From: Muribaculaceae bacterium | GTDB taxonomy: Bacteria > Bacteroidota > Bacteroidia > Bacteroidales > Muribaculaceae | Reading direction: 5' to 3' | Assembly (NCBI GenBank): GCA_017624155.1 | Contig: JAGANS010000093.1 | Coordinates: 1 to 54,298, forward strand | Length of the DNA stretch: 54,298 nucleotides | Shown: one piece after another, positions 1 to 9,183 of the stretch | Position numbering within the stretch: position 1 is the stretch's first letter | How the letters are laid out: each line of letters starts with the position of its first letter | Position numbers and translations under genes: made by a program | The notes under the pieces: generated by a model | Databases searched by the model: none | What the model was told of the DNA's origin: nothing | What the model saw: only the letters and a program-made list of their open reading frames with translations

Positions 1-220
1 GGGCGCTGCGTATTTGGGGGATGGCACCAAATACGCGAATAATACAGCGGGGCAAGCCCCGCGCACAATGGACAAAAATGGATGGCGATGCCGGTATCAC
101 GAGGCGTCTCTCCGAGACTTAATATGCTGTATGTTAGTTTCTACCCCAGGATTCTCCTGGGGCTCTCTCATTATTGCGGGGTCTCCGACCCCTTGCGATG
201 CCACTTGGGGATTTGAAATG
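1..220. repeat. Non-coding cluster of short hairpins
   Basis: No supportable gene. The stretch holds five separate perfect inverted repeats: 8-17 with 27-36, 47-53 with 56-62, a GTCTC/GAGAC pair near 106-118, 144-150 with 156-162, and 178-182 with 188-192. The stems are GC-rich and the loops short. This looks like a REP-like or structured intergenic element rather than a decayed gene. The 108-codon open frame on the plus strand here runs through all five hairpins and into the terminator, and has no recognisable protein features. The nature of the element is inference. Confidence 0.5.
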
Positions 221-250
221 AAAAAGCACCCGGCGGGGGGCCGGGTGCTT
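221..250 (-). terminator. Intrinsic terminator of the subtilase gene
   Basis: An 11-bp perfect stem (224-234 with 240-250) with a five-base loop is followed, on the minus strand, by five T residues (221-225). It lies 20 bp beyond the stop codon of the large protease gene, in the correct orientation to end it. Confidence 0.85.
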
Positions 251-270
251 GGGGTAGAGGGAGTTTATAT

Positions 271-3200
271 TCAGGGTTTCACGATGCGGACGGTGCTTGT
301 GGTGCCGTCGGCGGTGGCTGTGAGGATGTATATGCCCTGAGCAAGGCCTGCACCGGGAAGCACTGTGGCCTGACCGGCGTTTACGGCAGCACGGATGCTG
401 AATACCTGACGGCCTGAGGCGTCGTAGAGCACGAATAGTGCCTCACTGTCGGTGAAATCGGCATAGACGTTGATGTCGCCGTCGATCGGATTGGGTGTGA
501 CGCTGATCTTGCCGGTGTCGGCAGTGGCGTTGCTGATGCCCGATGCGTCCTTGACCTCGACAGGCAGTTCGATGGTGGCTGTGGCGCCGGAGGGATCGGT
601 GGCGGTGACGGTGGCGGTAGCCTTGCCCTGATGCTTGCCGTAGAATATCACGCCGGTGGCGTTGGGATATGCGTCGACATAGCGGCTCTGTGGCATATCG
701 AAGGTGTAGGTGAGCTCGTCGCCGTCGGGATCGGTGAACATATCGGCGAAGCTGTATACACCCGAGGTGGTGCCTGCCGCAAATGCTATGACGGGAGCCT
801 CGGCGGCCACGGGGGCGCGGTTGACATGTTCGATGCTGTAGCGCACTGAAGCCTCGGCGCTAAGGCCGTGGATGTCGGTGACTGTGAGGTCGAAGATGTT
901 GCCGGTGGATGCGGATCCGTAGTCGGGCTCGATGGCGACATTGAACTTCACGGGAGCGAATGCATCGGCGACGCTGATGGTGCCGTCGTCGCCGGTGGTG
1001 ACGGTGGCGGTGCCTGCGTCGGCCACGTTGATGGTGGCGTTGCCGCGGGCGTCATTGAAGGCGATGGTGAAGTTGTCGGTGTCGGGATCGCTGACTGTAA
1101 CGGGCACATTGGTGACGGTGCCTTCCTTGGCATAGATGATGCCGGCGGGAACGTCGATGACGGGAGCGCCGTTCTTGTCGAGGATGACAGGCAGGTTGAT
1201 GAGCGGACGGGCGGGGTCGTTGCCTTTGATCACGATCATGGCCTTGTTGTTCTTCTCGAGGCGTGCGGCTGCGGCATTGATCTCGAGTTTGATCTCAGCA
1301 GTTGAGCCGGTTTCGAGCTCGGCGTCGCCTGCCGGAGTGAGAAGCTTGATCCAGGGTTTTCCCTCGGCTGTTTCGAGACAGGTGAGGATGTATCCGAGCG
1401 AGCCGTACTGCTCCTCGAAGAGAGCAGCGACGTCAAACCAACCGTTGGCCTCGGTCCAGCCCATGTACCGGCCTTCGATCATTGCCTCTTCCTTGGTTAC
1501 GACATAGGCGGGGAAGTTAACGCCGGCGGCATAGGTTACCTGTACGTAGAATTCCTCGCCCGGGTTGAGGAATGCGGGCTTGTCGAGAGCGACTGCAAAG
1601 AACTGTCCGACCTGAGGATCGGCCTGCGACTCGATGATGAGCTTTCCGCGGCCTATCACATCGCCTTCGCCGACGACATTGCCGGTAACGACTTCGAGGA
1701 TCACCTCGTAGTCGGTGGCTGTCTCTATGTTGACGGGCAGGTAGATGTGCGACACGTTGAAGCCCTCGGCGGGCGCGGTGAACAGTGTGGCAGCCTTGAA
1801 TATGTCATACTGCGAGTTGGAACCGTAGTTGTAGGTGCGGGGACTGAGAGGCGCAGCGGGGTAGTAGAGGGCGTTGCGGTACTCAAAGTCGTCCGGGGCA
1901 TCAAAGATGCTTGTCGACGAGGCCTTGTCAGCGGGAACTCTGGCAAGGGTGACAGCAGTGCACTCGGTGACGGCAGCGGCCTTGCGGGCCTTGCGGCTCC
2001 ATGGAGCGATGCCGCCTCCCTGGTCGGGATCGGTCTCCTCACCGACGCAGGTGGGGTCGAGAGTGATGTTGTAGGACAGCTTGTATTCGCCGTCGTTGCC
2101 GAGGACAACCGTTTCGCTGAATGTATCTGACTCGCCGGTGGCCTTGACGTACACCTCCTCGCGGTCGAGGGTGATGGCGGGAGCGGGGGTGACGACAAAC
2201 TTCACATTGACGTCGCGCTGCTGCTCGCCGGCCTCGGTGGTGGCGTGGAAGGTGAGGCGGATGTTGTATTCGCCGGGGGTGTAGGCCGATTCACCTTCCA
2301 TCATGGGAATGGCGAACTCGAGCGGCTCGTCGGTGACGTTGAGCACTGTGAATCCCGGTTCGTACAGGCCCCATGATTTTTCGCCGGTGGGCTCGCCGGT
2401 GATCCAGTCGATACTTTCCTGCTTGACGAAGAGGGGGAAGATGTCGAAGTACGTATCCATCCACTCGTCGTACTGTTTGGGCCCGTCGATCTCGATGTTG
2501 TCGATCGTGAAGGCGGCGGTGCCATTGTTGTCCACATTAAAATATGCGGCATACATGGCGCCCATCTGTACCAGCGGGTCGGAGTAGTCGGTGCTGCGGT
2601 ATCCGAGTACGTTTTCGACTGTGACGTCGGCCGGCCACTGAGGATCGGCTTTGCCTGTGATGTCGAGTGTGACGGGAATCTCGATATTCTCGCTGCCGGG
2701 GACGTTGGTGGCGACTTTGAGAGCGGTGGAGTATGTGCCTGCAAGGCGGCGTGTATCGAAGTCGAGTGTGACGGTCTCGCTGTTACCGGGAGCCACGGTA
2801 GCCTCGACTACGGGCGAGAATGTCACGGCATTGCCGAAGGAAACCATGCGCTCGGGCAGACGGATGCTGCTCGAACCGTCGGTATTGGCGATACCGGCCA
2901 GACCGAAGATGCCGTAGATGACAGCCTCGTCGAACGCGGGCTTATATTGGAACTTGAATGAGCCGTCCTTGAACAGAACGAGCTGGAAGTCGACGCCGAT
3001 ATTCATCGAGTTGCCATATTCGATGAAGGATATGACTGCACGGTCGTCGGTCACATAGTGGAATGTGCCGGCGGTGCGTGTCTGATCCATCGTGTGCATG
3101 CCCCAGTAGGGAGCGATGATATTGGTGTAGACGGAACCTTCCGGGAATTCGGCCGGCGGCTCGGGCCAGATGCGGTCGTCGTGGCGCTCGGTGAACGATA

Positions 3201-6200
3201 CGAAGCCGGTGTTGTAGACATACATCTTGTTGTACTTGCGGCCATAGAACGGGAATTCAAAGGGGAGTTCCACTTCCACATAGTCGTGCAGGTTGTAGTA
3301 GGTCATGCCATGCTGTGTGCCGAGGCCGTTGGTCTCGATGTCGATCCAGTCGAACTTCACGTTGCTGTCGTCGCCCGAGAAGGAGTAATCATAGCTTGTG
3401 ACGGCGTCGGGATTGTCGGGCAAGGTGAGGCGTATGAGCGGATCGGGAGTGATGGCGTAGGTGAGTGGCTCGTTGCCGCTGTTGGTGACGGTGAGTTCCT
3501 TGACGAGTGGTGTGCCGCTTTCAAGAGTTTCTGTCACTTCGGTGAGGCTCAGAGCGATTTCGGGGCAACCGATCACATTGGCCTTAATGTCGGCCGAGAG
3601 GTTTCCGGCCGATGTTTCGACTGTGATGCGGTCGGCAACAGCGCCCTCGCTGGCGGTAGGCACGGTGACTATGATGTCTTTGGCCATGCCGGCCTCAAGG
3701 GTAAATGGAAGTTCAGCGCTGAAAGCGAGGAGGCCCTTGTCAGTCCTGACGGCAGTGACATCAAGTGCACGGTGACCATTGTTGACTATGGTGACGGCGG
3801 CCTTCTGCACCGAGGTACGGAATACGTCGCCGAGGTCGATCGCTGTGCGCTCGAGAGCGGCAACGGGTATGAGTTCCTCACCGTCGATGACTGCGTCGAA
3901 GCGTACGAAGGAGTGCGCGGGCGCGGGGTCGTTGGTGGCGATGGCGAGGTTGTTGAATGTCGGGCCGGCATTCATGGTGGCATCGGCGGCGAGGGTAGCG
4001 GTGATCTCTACCGATTCGCCGGGGTTCACCATACCGTACGGGAGGTTGAGGTTCTGTACGAAATAGGGCTTTGGCGCTCCGAACTTCACGGCAGTTCCTG
4101 TCCCGAAGCTGCGGAAGCGCTGATTGTCGGGAGTAGGTTCTTCCATGCCCCATATATCGGCCTGGTCGGCGCTGGTAATGGTCACAGCATCGGCGCAGTC
4201 TGGGTCGTTGATACCGCAGAACAGACCGCTGCCGCTCTGGAATACTGCGTCGGGCATATAATCATCGTAGAACATCTCGATGTCGCCGTTGCCCGAGAGT
4301 GCGATATGGAAGCTTACGGGAATATAGTCCTTGTCGTATACGGATGCGAGGACGTTGATGAATTTCACGACAAATTTGCCGTCGGACTTGCTGTATTCCA
4401 CGCGCGACTGCGGGTTCATGAGCAACTGCTGGCCGTAGGCCGATATGAGGCCTGTGCCGCGCACAGCCGAGAATGTCGGTGTGAGCGGTGTGCGGAATGT
4501 CTCGTCGTTGGGCGCGAACATGATACCTCCGAAGCTGGTGATATATACACGGTCGTATGTCTTGCCGTAGTAGGGGAAGGCAAAGCCGAGCCTTATGGCC
4601 GACGATACGTAGTTGTCATCGGTGAACTGCGATGAGATGTCGGTGGCGTCCACCAGGTCGGGATTGCCGTCGTAGGCAAAGGTGTTGTAGCCTTCGAGGG
4701 TCGATGATACGGTATATCCGTATTTGTGGAGAGTGGCTGTGCCGCCCTCGATGGTCTCCTGCGAGAAGCGCGGGAATACGAATTCGAGAGGATACTTGCC
4801 GTTGTTGGATATTTTAAATGACTTCTGTACGGACCCGGCACCGACGGTAAGGGTGCCGGCGTCGATGGTGGCTGGCTCTATAGCCAGTTTGGCCGGCTCT
4901 GTGGCGACACCTTGCACCACGATGCGTGCCTGGCGGCCGTCAACGTCGGTGAAGATGATGTTGCCGGTGTGGCTGCCGGCTTCTACCGGGGCGTATGTCA
5001 GCTCGACGCGGGTGCGGGTACGGGCGGGGAATCCCTGCTGCACGCCGTTCTCGGGGCCGTGGAAGTTGACGGATGTCGACGAGATGTTGTCGGCATATAG
5101 GCCGCTGCCCCACTGCGAGCCGGCAAACTTGCCATAACCGCGGTTGTAGATCTCAACGGTAAGGGTTTTGCTTTCGCCCACAAGCAGCGATCCGAAGTTC
5201 ACTATCCTGGGTGTGACGATGTCGGGGGTGTTGCCCGATACGGTATATGTGACGGGGATGAGAGTCTCGGCGCCGTCCGACTGGTTGGCAGTGAGGTGTA
5301 GATTGAGGCTGTAGGTGCCGTTGACGAGGTGTGAGCCGTCGGCGCTTACCTCGACAGTCTGTTTCTCGCCGCCAAGCACGGTGCCCGATGCGGGATTGAG
5401 CACGAGAACCTCGCTCCAGTCGGGGTTGGCCGAGCGGGCGGTGATTGCCCATGTCATATTGGCGGCTATATCCTCGTAGGCGCTGCCGCGGAGGGCTGCG
5501 GAGAGCTGAGTCCAGTTCCGGCCGCCGTCGTTGCTCATGTAGCTGTAGCCGGCTATGCCGTCGACGTCGGCCTCGGCCATGCATAGAGGATAGCCTTCCT
5601 GACCGCCCTCAAAGTGTACGGCAACCCAGAAGGATTCGCCGGGGGCGAAGTGGATCTGCTCGTTGAGAGCCACGGGATATCCGTATGCGAAGTAGGGGTA
5701 GTCGACTGTCTGGAGCAGGGATGCCGATGATATGGCCACGTCGCCCCTGAAGATCTGTATCACGGGGTTGGCGCCGTTAGCACCATCGATATTCAGATGG
5801 GTGAGGTTGAAGCCGTCGGGATATTGCGAGGGATCGACGCGGAACCACTGAGCCATCGAGTTGGGGAGCGAACGGTCGGTGTCGCCGATGTATGCCCAGA
5901 TCTCCGAGTAATACTTGATTTCGGCGGGATAGTCGGCTGCGTCGTAATCGGCGGCGAGGGCAGTGGCGGCCTTGACCTTGGCAGAGCCGAGTGTGCCGCT
6001 GTAGGGATGCACACGGCCGATTGCCGGGCGCGATACGGATGCGGGCATTACCGATGCGGTGCGCTTGTAGGCACTCCATTTGAGTATGCCCTCGGCTTCG
6101 TTGGAGATATTGAACGATGCGGTTGCGACGGGCTGCCCGGCCGACGAGTTCATGAAGAGCCCGGTGGCGTCGACGCTCATCTGCGGGCCGGCGTTAGTGC

Positions 6201-8028
6201 TTATCTGCTTCACGGGCGAGAGAGCCGATGCGTTGCCCCAGCGGTTGACTGCTGCGAGAGCCACATAGTAGGTGGTAATGGGCTTGAGACCGGTGATCTC
6301 GTGGGTGAAGGTATCGCCCGAGCTGACAAACTTGGTGTCGGCCACGGTGCTCTTGAGCGCGCTGAGGTCGGATGAGGCAGAGAAGGGCGATTCGCTATAA
6401 TATATAATGTGGTGGTGTACATTATTGTCGGACGATGCGGGGATAGTCCAAGTTAGCGAGATATAGTCCTGTGCGGCTGCGAGGCTGAAGTCGGCAACCG
6501 GCGATGGAGCGGCACCGTCGCCCATCTGCAGTGCTTTGGCTGCATCGATGTATCCTGAGCCGTAAAGGCCGCGGAAGCGCTCGTTGTCGCCGTAGCCGTA
6601 GAAGTCGTTGACCGATGTCTCGAGCTGTGTGCGGAGGCTGCTGCTTACAAATGTGGGACTGCCATATCTGGACAGCACCAGTGCGGCGATGCCAGATACA
6701 TGCGGAGTGGCCATTGAGGTGCCTTCGCTGTATCCGTATTCGTTGTTGGGCAGAGTGGAGAGGACGCCTGCGGCCTCGCCATAGTCGAGCAGACCGCCGG
6801 GGGCGATGAGGTCGACCCATGGGCCATAGTTGGAGTAGGATGCGGGCTGCAGTTCGTTGGTCATGGCTGTCACAGCCAGCACCTTGTCGTAGGCGGCGGG
6901 GTAGTAGTTGCCCGTGGCGCCGTTGTTGCCTGTTGCGAATATGCAGAGGCCGCCGGTCATGTTGTCGGAGCGGGCAGTCTCTGTGAAGTAGTCGATAGCG
7001 TCGAACACGGCCTGCTCGTAGTATTCAGGCTCGGCCCAGCCCCACGAGCATTGTGCGATGGTGGCGCCGCGCTCGGCCGCGTAGACTATCGCGGCGGCGA
7101 AGTCGCCGTCGCCGCTGCCCTGTCGTGGATCGAACACCTGACAGGAGATCATCTTCACGCCCGAACCGGGGGTGCCGTCGCCGCCGGCCACGCCGGCCAC
7201 GCCGATGCCGTTGTTGTTGACAGCGGCTACAGTACCTGCCACGTGTGTGCCGTGGTTATGCGGATATATCTCACCTGAGTTGGTGCAGAAATTATAGCCG
7301 TAGATGTCGTCGACAAAGCCGTTGCCGTCGTCGTCGACACCGGGCTGACCGTTGAGCTCGGCTTCGTTGGCGAGCATGTTGGCGGCGAGGTCCTCGTGGC
7401 GGTAGTCGACACCGCCGTCGATGATAGCTACGGTCACTTTGTCACGGCCGGTCTCCGACTTCCATGCCTCGAAGAGGTTGATGTCGGCGCCCCTGACAGC
7501 TGTGCCGATGTTGCCGAAGTTCTGATAGTGCCACTGGTCGGGCAGACGCGGGTCGTTGAAGAAGTAGTCGACGCCGGCGGCCTTCATTGGCGGCCGGGAC
7601 ACGGAGCGGAAACCGCCGGTACCCTCTTTGAGTACCATCGGGGTTACGGCTTCGGTAAGTTCGATGCCGGGGGTGGCGGCAAGTACTTTGCGGGCTTGAG
7701 CGACGGGCATGCTTTCGTCGAAGCTTACCACGTACCAGCGGTCGAGTCCGTAACGGGCGCGTTGCTCGGCAAACTGCGGACTATATGGCAGCATGGGCCT
7801 GATAGACATGGCCTTGATCTGCGATGAAGCGCGGTCGAGCGTCGAAATGCCTGTGCTCAGACGGCCCTTGGCTGCCTTGAGGGGAGCATTTCCGAGCTGA
7901 CCGGCAACTTCGGGCTGCAGTTTCACGCGCAGCACACCCTTGGCGGGCTCAACGCTCTGAGCGCTGAGAGTTGCAGCGGCGCCCAATGTGACAAGGGCAG
8001 CTGCGAGCCATCTGGAAAATTTGTGCAT
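271..8028 (-). CDS. Giant secreted subtilisin-like (S8) serine protease with T9SS-type C-terminal tail
   Basis: A 2585-aa exported protease. Residues 1-23 are a signal peptide ending in LSA. An S8 catalytic domain follows at about 185-460, with Asp204 in AIIDGGVD, His259 in HGTHVAG, oxyanion Asn368 and Ser438 in GTSMATPH, so the triad is intact. A fibronectin type III-like module (about 510-610) and a long chain of Ig/ASH-like beta modules of the choice-of-anchor type come next, then cadherin-like modules (about 2330-2490). The last 75 residues match a T9SS type A sorting domain (PNP near its start, GRQVF, LAQGIYIL, ending IVKP), which predicts export across the outer membrane and surface attachment. 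It has its own promoter and terminator, so it is separate from the fructan operon upstream. The substrate is unknown. Domain boundaries in the middle are approximate. Confidence 0.9.
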   Translation of the reverse strand: MHKFSRWLAAALVTLGAAATLSAQSVEPAKGVLRVKLQPEVAGQLGNAPLKAAKGRLSTGISTLDRASSQIKAMSIRPMLPYSPQFAEQRARYGLDRWYVVSFDESMPVAQARKVLAATPGIELTEAVTPMVLKEGTGGFRSVSRPPMKAAGVDYFFNDPRLPDQWHYQNFGNIGTAVRGADINLFEAWKSETGRDKVTVAIIDGGVDYRHEDLAANMLANEAELNGQPGVDDDGNGFVDDIYGYNFCTNSGEIYPHNHGTHVAGTVAAVNNNGIGVAGVAGGDGTPGSGVKMISCQVFDPRQGSGDGDFAAAIVYAAERGATIAQCSWGWAEPEYYEQAVFDAIDYFTETARSDNMTGGLCIFATGNNGATGNYYPAAYDKVLAVTAMTNELQPASYSNYGPWVDLIAPGGLLDYGEAAGVLSTLPNNEYGYSEGTSMATPHVSGIAALVLSRYGSPTFVSSSLRTQLETSVNDFYGYGDNERFRGLYGSGYIDAAKALQMGDGAAPSPVADFSLAAAQDYISLTWTIPASSDNNVHHHIIYYSESPFSASSDLSALKSTVADTKFVSSGDTFTHEITGLKPITTYYVALAAVNRWGNASALSPVKQISTNAGPQMSVDATGLFMNSSAGQPVATASFNISNEAEGILKWSAYKRTASVMPASVSRPAIGRVHPYSGTLGSAKVKAATALAADYDAADYPAEIKYYSEIWAYIGDTDRSLPNSMAQWFRVDPSQYPDGFNLTHLNIDGANGANPVIQIFRGDVAISSASLLQTVDYPYFAYGYPVALNEQIHFAPGESFWVAVHFEGGQEGYPLCMAEADVDGIAGYSYMSNDGGRNWTQLSAALRGSAYEDIAANMTWAITARSANPDWSEVLVLNPASGTVLGGEKQTVEVSADGSHLVNGTYSLNLHLTANQSDGAETLIPVTYTVSGNTPDIVTPRIVNFGSLLVGESKTLTVEIYNRGYGKFAGSQWGSGLYADNISSTSVNFHGPENGVQQGFPARTRTRVELTYAPVEAGSHTGNIIFTDVDGRQARIVVQGVATEPAKLAIEPATIDAGTLTVGAGSVQKSFKISNNGKYPLEFVFPRFSQETIEGGTATLHKYGYTVSSTLEGYNTFAYDGNPDLVDATDISSQFTDDNYVSSAIRLGFAFPYYGKTYDRVYITSFGGIMFAPNDETFRTPLTPTFSAVRGTGLISAYGQQLLMNPQSRVEYSKSDGKFVVKFINVLASVYDKDYIPVSFHIALSGNGDIEMFYDDYMPDAVFQSGSGLFCGINDPDCADAVTITSADQADIWGMEEPTPDNQRFRSFGTGTAVKFGAPKPYFVQNLNLPYGMVNPGESVEITATLAADATMNAGPTFNNLAIATNDPAPAHSFVRFDAVIDGEELIPVAALERTAIDLGDVFRTSVQKAAVTIVNNGHRALDVTAVRTDKGLLAFSAELPFTLEAGMAKDIIVTVPTASEGAVADRITVETSAGNLSADIKANVIGCPEIALSLTEVTETLESGTPLVKELTVTNSGNEPLTYAITPDPLIRLTLPDNPDAVTSYDYSFSGDDSNVKFDWIDIETNGLGTQHGMTYYNLHDYVEVELPFEFPFYGRKYNKMYVYNTGFVSFTERHDDRIWPEPPAEFPEGSVYTNIIAPYWGMHTMDQTRTAGTFHYVTDDRAVISFIEYGNSMNIGVDFQLVLFKDGSFKFQYKPAFDEAVIYGIFGLAGIANTDGSSSIRLPERMVSFGNAVTFSPVVEATVAPGNSETVTLDFDTRRLAGTYSTALKVATNVPGSENIEIPVTLDITGKADPQWPADVTVENVLGYRSTDYSDPLVQMGAMYAAYFNVDNNGTAAFTIDNIEIDGPKQYDEWMDTYFDIFPLFVKQESIDWITGEPTGEKSWGLYEPGFTVLNVTDEPLEFAIPMMEGESAYTPGEYNIRLTFHATTEAGEQQRDVNVKFVVTPAPAITLDREEVYVKATGESDTFSETVVLGNDGEYKLSYNITLDPTCVGEETDPDQGGGIAPWSRKARKAAAVTECTAVTLARVPADKASSTSIFDAPDDFEYRNALYYPAAPLSPRTYNYGSNSQYDIFKAATLFTAPAEGFNVSHIYLPVNIETATDYEVILEVVTGNVVGEGDVIGRGKLIIESQADPQVGQFFAVALDKPAFLNPGEEFYVQVTYAAGVNFPAYVVTKEEAMIEGRYMGWTEANGWFDVAALFEEQYGSLGYILTCLETAEGKPWIKLLTPAGDAELETGSTAEIKLEINAAAARLEKNNKAMIVIKGNDPARPLINLPVILDKNGAPVIDVPAGIIYAKEGTVTNVPVTVSDPDTDNFTIAFNDARGNATINVADAGTATVTTGDDGTISVADAFAPVKFNVAIEPDYGSASTGNIFDLTVTDIHGLSAEASVRYSIEHVNRAPVAAEAPVIAFAAGTTSGVYSFADMFTDPDGDELTYTFDMPQSRYVDAYPNATGVIFYGKHQGKATATVTATDPSGATATIELPVEVKDASGISNATADTGKISVTPNPIDGDINVYADFTDSEALFVLYDASGRQVFSIRAAVNAGQATVLPGAGLAQGIYILTATADGTTSTVRIVKP

Positions 8029-8080
8029 GTTTGTGATTGGTTAATATTTTGAGTTATAAATAGAAAATACAATTATTCTG

Positions 8081-8088
8081 CAAATGTA
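8081..8088 (-). promoter_or_regulatory. Promoter -7 element of the subtilase gene
   Basis: On the minus strand the bases read TACATTTG, a full match to the Bacteroidetes -7 consensus TAnnTTTG. It lies about 50 nt upstream of the protease start codon in AT-rich sequence. No clear TTTG -33 box is seen. Confidence 0.6.
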
Positions 8089-8196
8089 GCGAATTTTTTA
8101 TTAATTTTGACATTTTATAATTAGTTATTAATCTTTTATAGGGTTTATAATATATTTTTTTCGTAAAAACGGCAGGAGTTGTAATGGCTCTGACAT

Positions 8197-8227
8197 AAAA
8201 ACGCCGCAATCCGATGGACTGCGGCGT
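8197..8227 (-). terminator. Intrinsic terminator ending fructan PUL A
   Basis: A 12-position stem with one mismatch and a three-base loop (8201-8227) is followed by a T-run on the minus strand. It lies 26 bp after the stop of the last gene of the SusC-led minus-strand operon and separates it from the protease gene. Confidence 0.85.
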
Positions 8228-8253
8228 CGTGCTTGTATATCTCAGGTGCGTGA

Positions 8254-9162
8254 TTACCTGACGTAGACTTTTTTGCCACCGGCGATGTAGAGGCCGGCGG
8301 GAAGTCCGACAGTGGCGTCAGCTGCGTTGACGGCAGTTCTGACGGCCACGCCCTGCATGTTGTAGACGTTAACGAGGTCGTTGTCGGCGGCGATTATCGA
8401 GCTGATGGAACTGAGAGTGCCGCTGAGGGTGACCGATGTGATATTGAAGGGAGCGTTGCCGGGGCCGGGATTCATCTGGATGAACAGAGCGCTGACATCG
8501 GCGAGCGCATCGGCTACGTTGATGCCGTCGAGGTCGATTACTGCCTGCGATGCGTTGCGGTCGGCCTTGTCGTTGCCGGCCCACAGGGCAGCCGGATTAT
8601 CGAAGGCGGTCATTACATTTATGTCGTAATTGGTAAAATCGCCCTTGTCGGCTGAAAAGTTGATGTTGAGGTAGCGCTGGTCGGCATATTCGTCGAATGC
8701 GGTTTTGAACAGTTCGAGGGTGTTCCAGTCGCTTACCCAGAAGTATCCGCCCCAGATGGCGTTGTCGGGCATTGCGAAGCCGTCGTTCATCACGGATACT
8801 TCCTTTACAGTGAAGTCGGCGCCGCAGATCTCTATGCCGTACTGACGGGCTGTGTTGAGACCGGCGTCGGTGAGGTAGAGCCTGAAGTCGGAGGCATTAT
8901 CGCTGAGTGTTGTTTTGATCGAGCCGGGGAGCCATGTGCCGTTGGCCTTGACTTCGATTACATCGCTTGTGTTTTCGAAGGTTATGTAGATATAGTTGCC
9001 TGTGCTGATACCGTCGGCGAAGTCTTCGGCAGGGATGGTGAGCGTGTTGTCCCAGGTGACATTGACAGGCTCGCCCGAGTAGAGGGTCTTGACAGTTTCC
9101 TGTGCCGATACGGGCATGAGAGTGGCCGTTGCGACCGCGGCCGCAAGTAAAAATTTGTTCAT
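8254..9162 (-). CDS. Secreted two-module beta-sandwich protein with sorting-type tail, last gene of PUL A
   Basis: A 302-aa exported protein. The signal peptide ends at PVSAQ (about residue 20) and there is no lipobox. Two similar modules of about 110 residues follow (about 24-130 and 135-255), each opening with an LxxG...W pattern and rich in beta-strand alternation. They resemble carbohydrate-binding modules common in secreted Bacteroidales proteins. The last 40 residues (VYNMQGVAVR ... LPAGLYIAGGKKVYVR) form a tail shared in pattern with three PUL B proteins, which suggests T9SS-type export. It lies 21 bp after the GH32 lipoprotein and before the operon terminator, so it is probably induced with the fructan genes. 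A fructan-binding role is inference; no catalytic motif is seen. Confidence 0.75.
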   Translation of the reverse strand: MNKFLLAAAVATATLMPVSAQETVKTLYSGEPVNVTWDNTLTIPAEDFADGISTGNYIYITFENTSDVIEVKANGTWLPGSIKTTLSDNASDFRLYLTDAGLNTARQYGIEICGADFTVKEVSVMNDGFAMPDNAIWGGYFWVSDWNTLELFKTAFDEYADQRYLNINFSADKGDFTNYDINVMTAFDNPAALWAGNDKADRNASQAVIDLDGINVADALADVSALFIQMNPGPGNAPFNITSVTLSGTLSSISSIIAADNDLVNVYNMQGVAVRTAVNAADATVGLPAGLYIAGGKKVYVR

Positions 9163-9183
9163 AACGATAAGGTTGTTAAGGTG

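Noticed and set aside
14-340. 108-codon open frame on the plus strand at the left edge
   Set aside because: It runs through five hairpins and the terminator of the opposite gene and into the end of the subtilase coding sequence; no protein-like features.
3058-4635. 525-codon open frame on the plus strand
   Set aside because: It lies wholly antisense to the subtilase gene and is a by-product of GC-rich codon use. No domain, signal or start context supports it.
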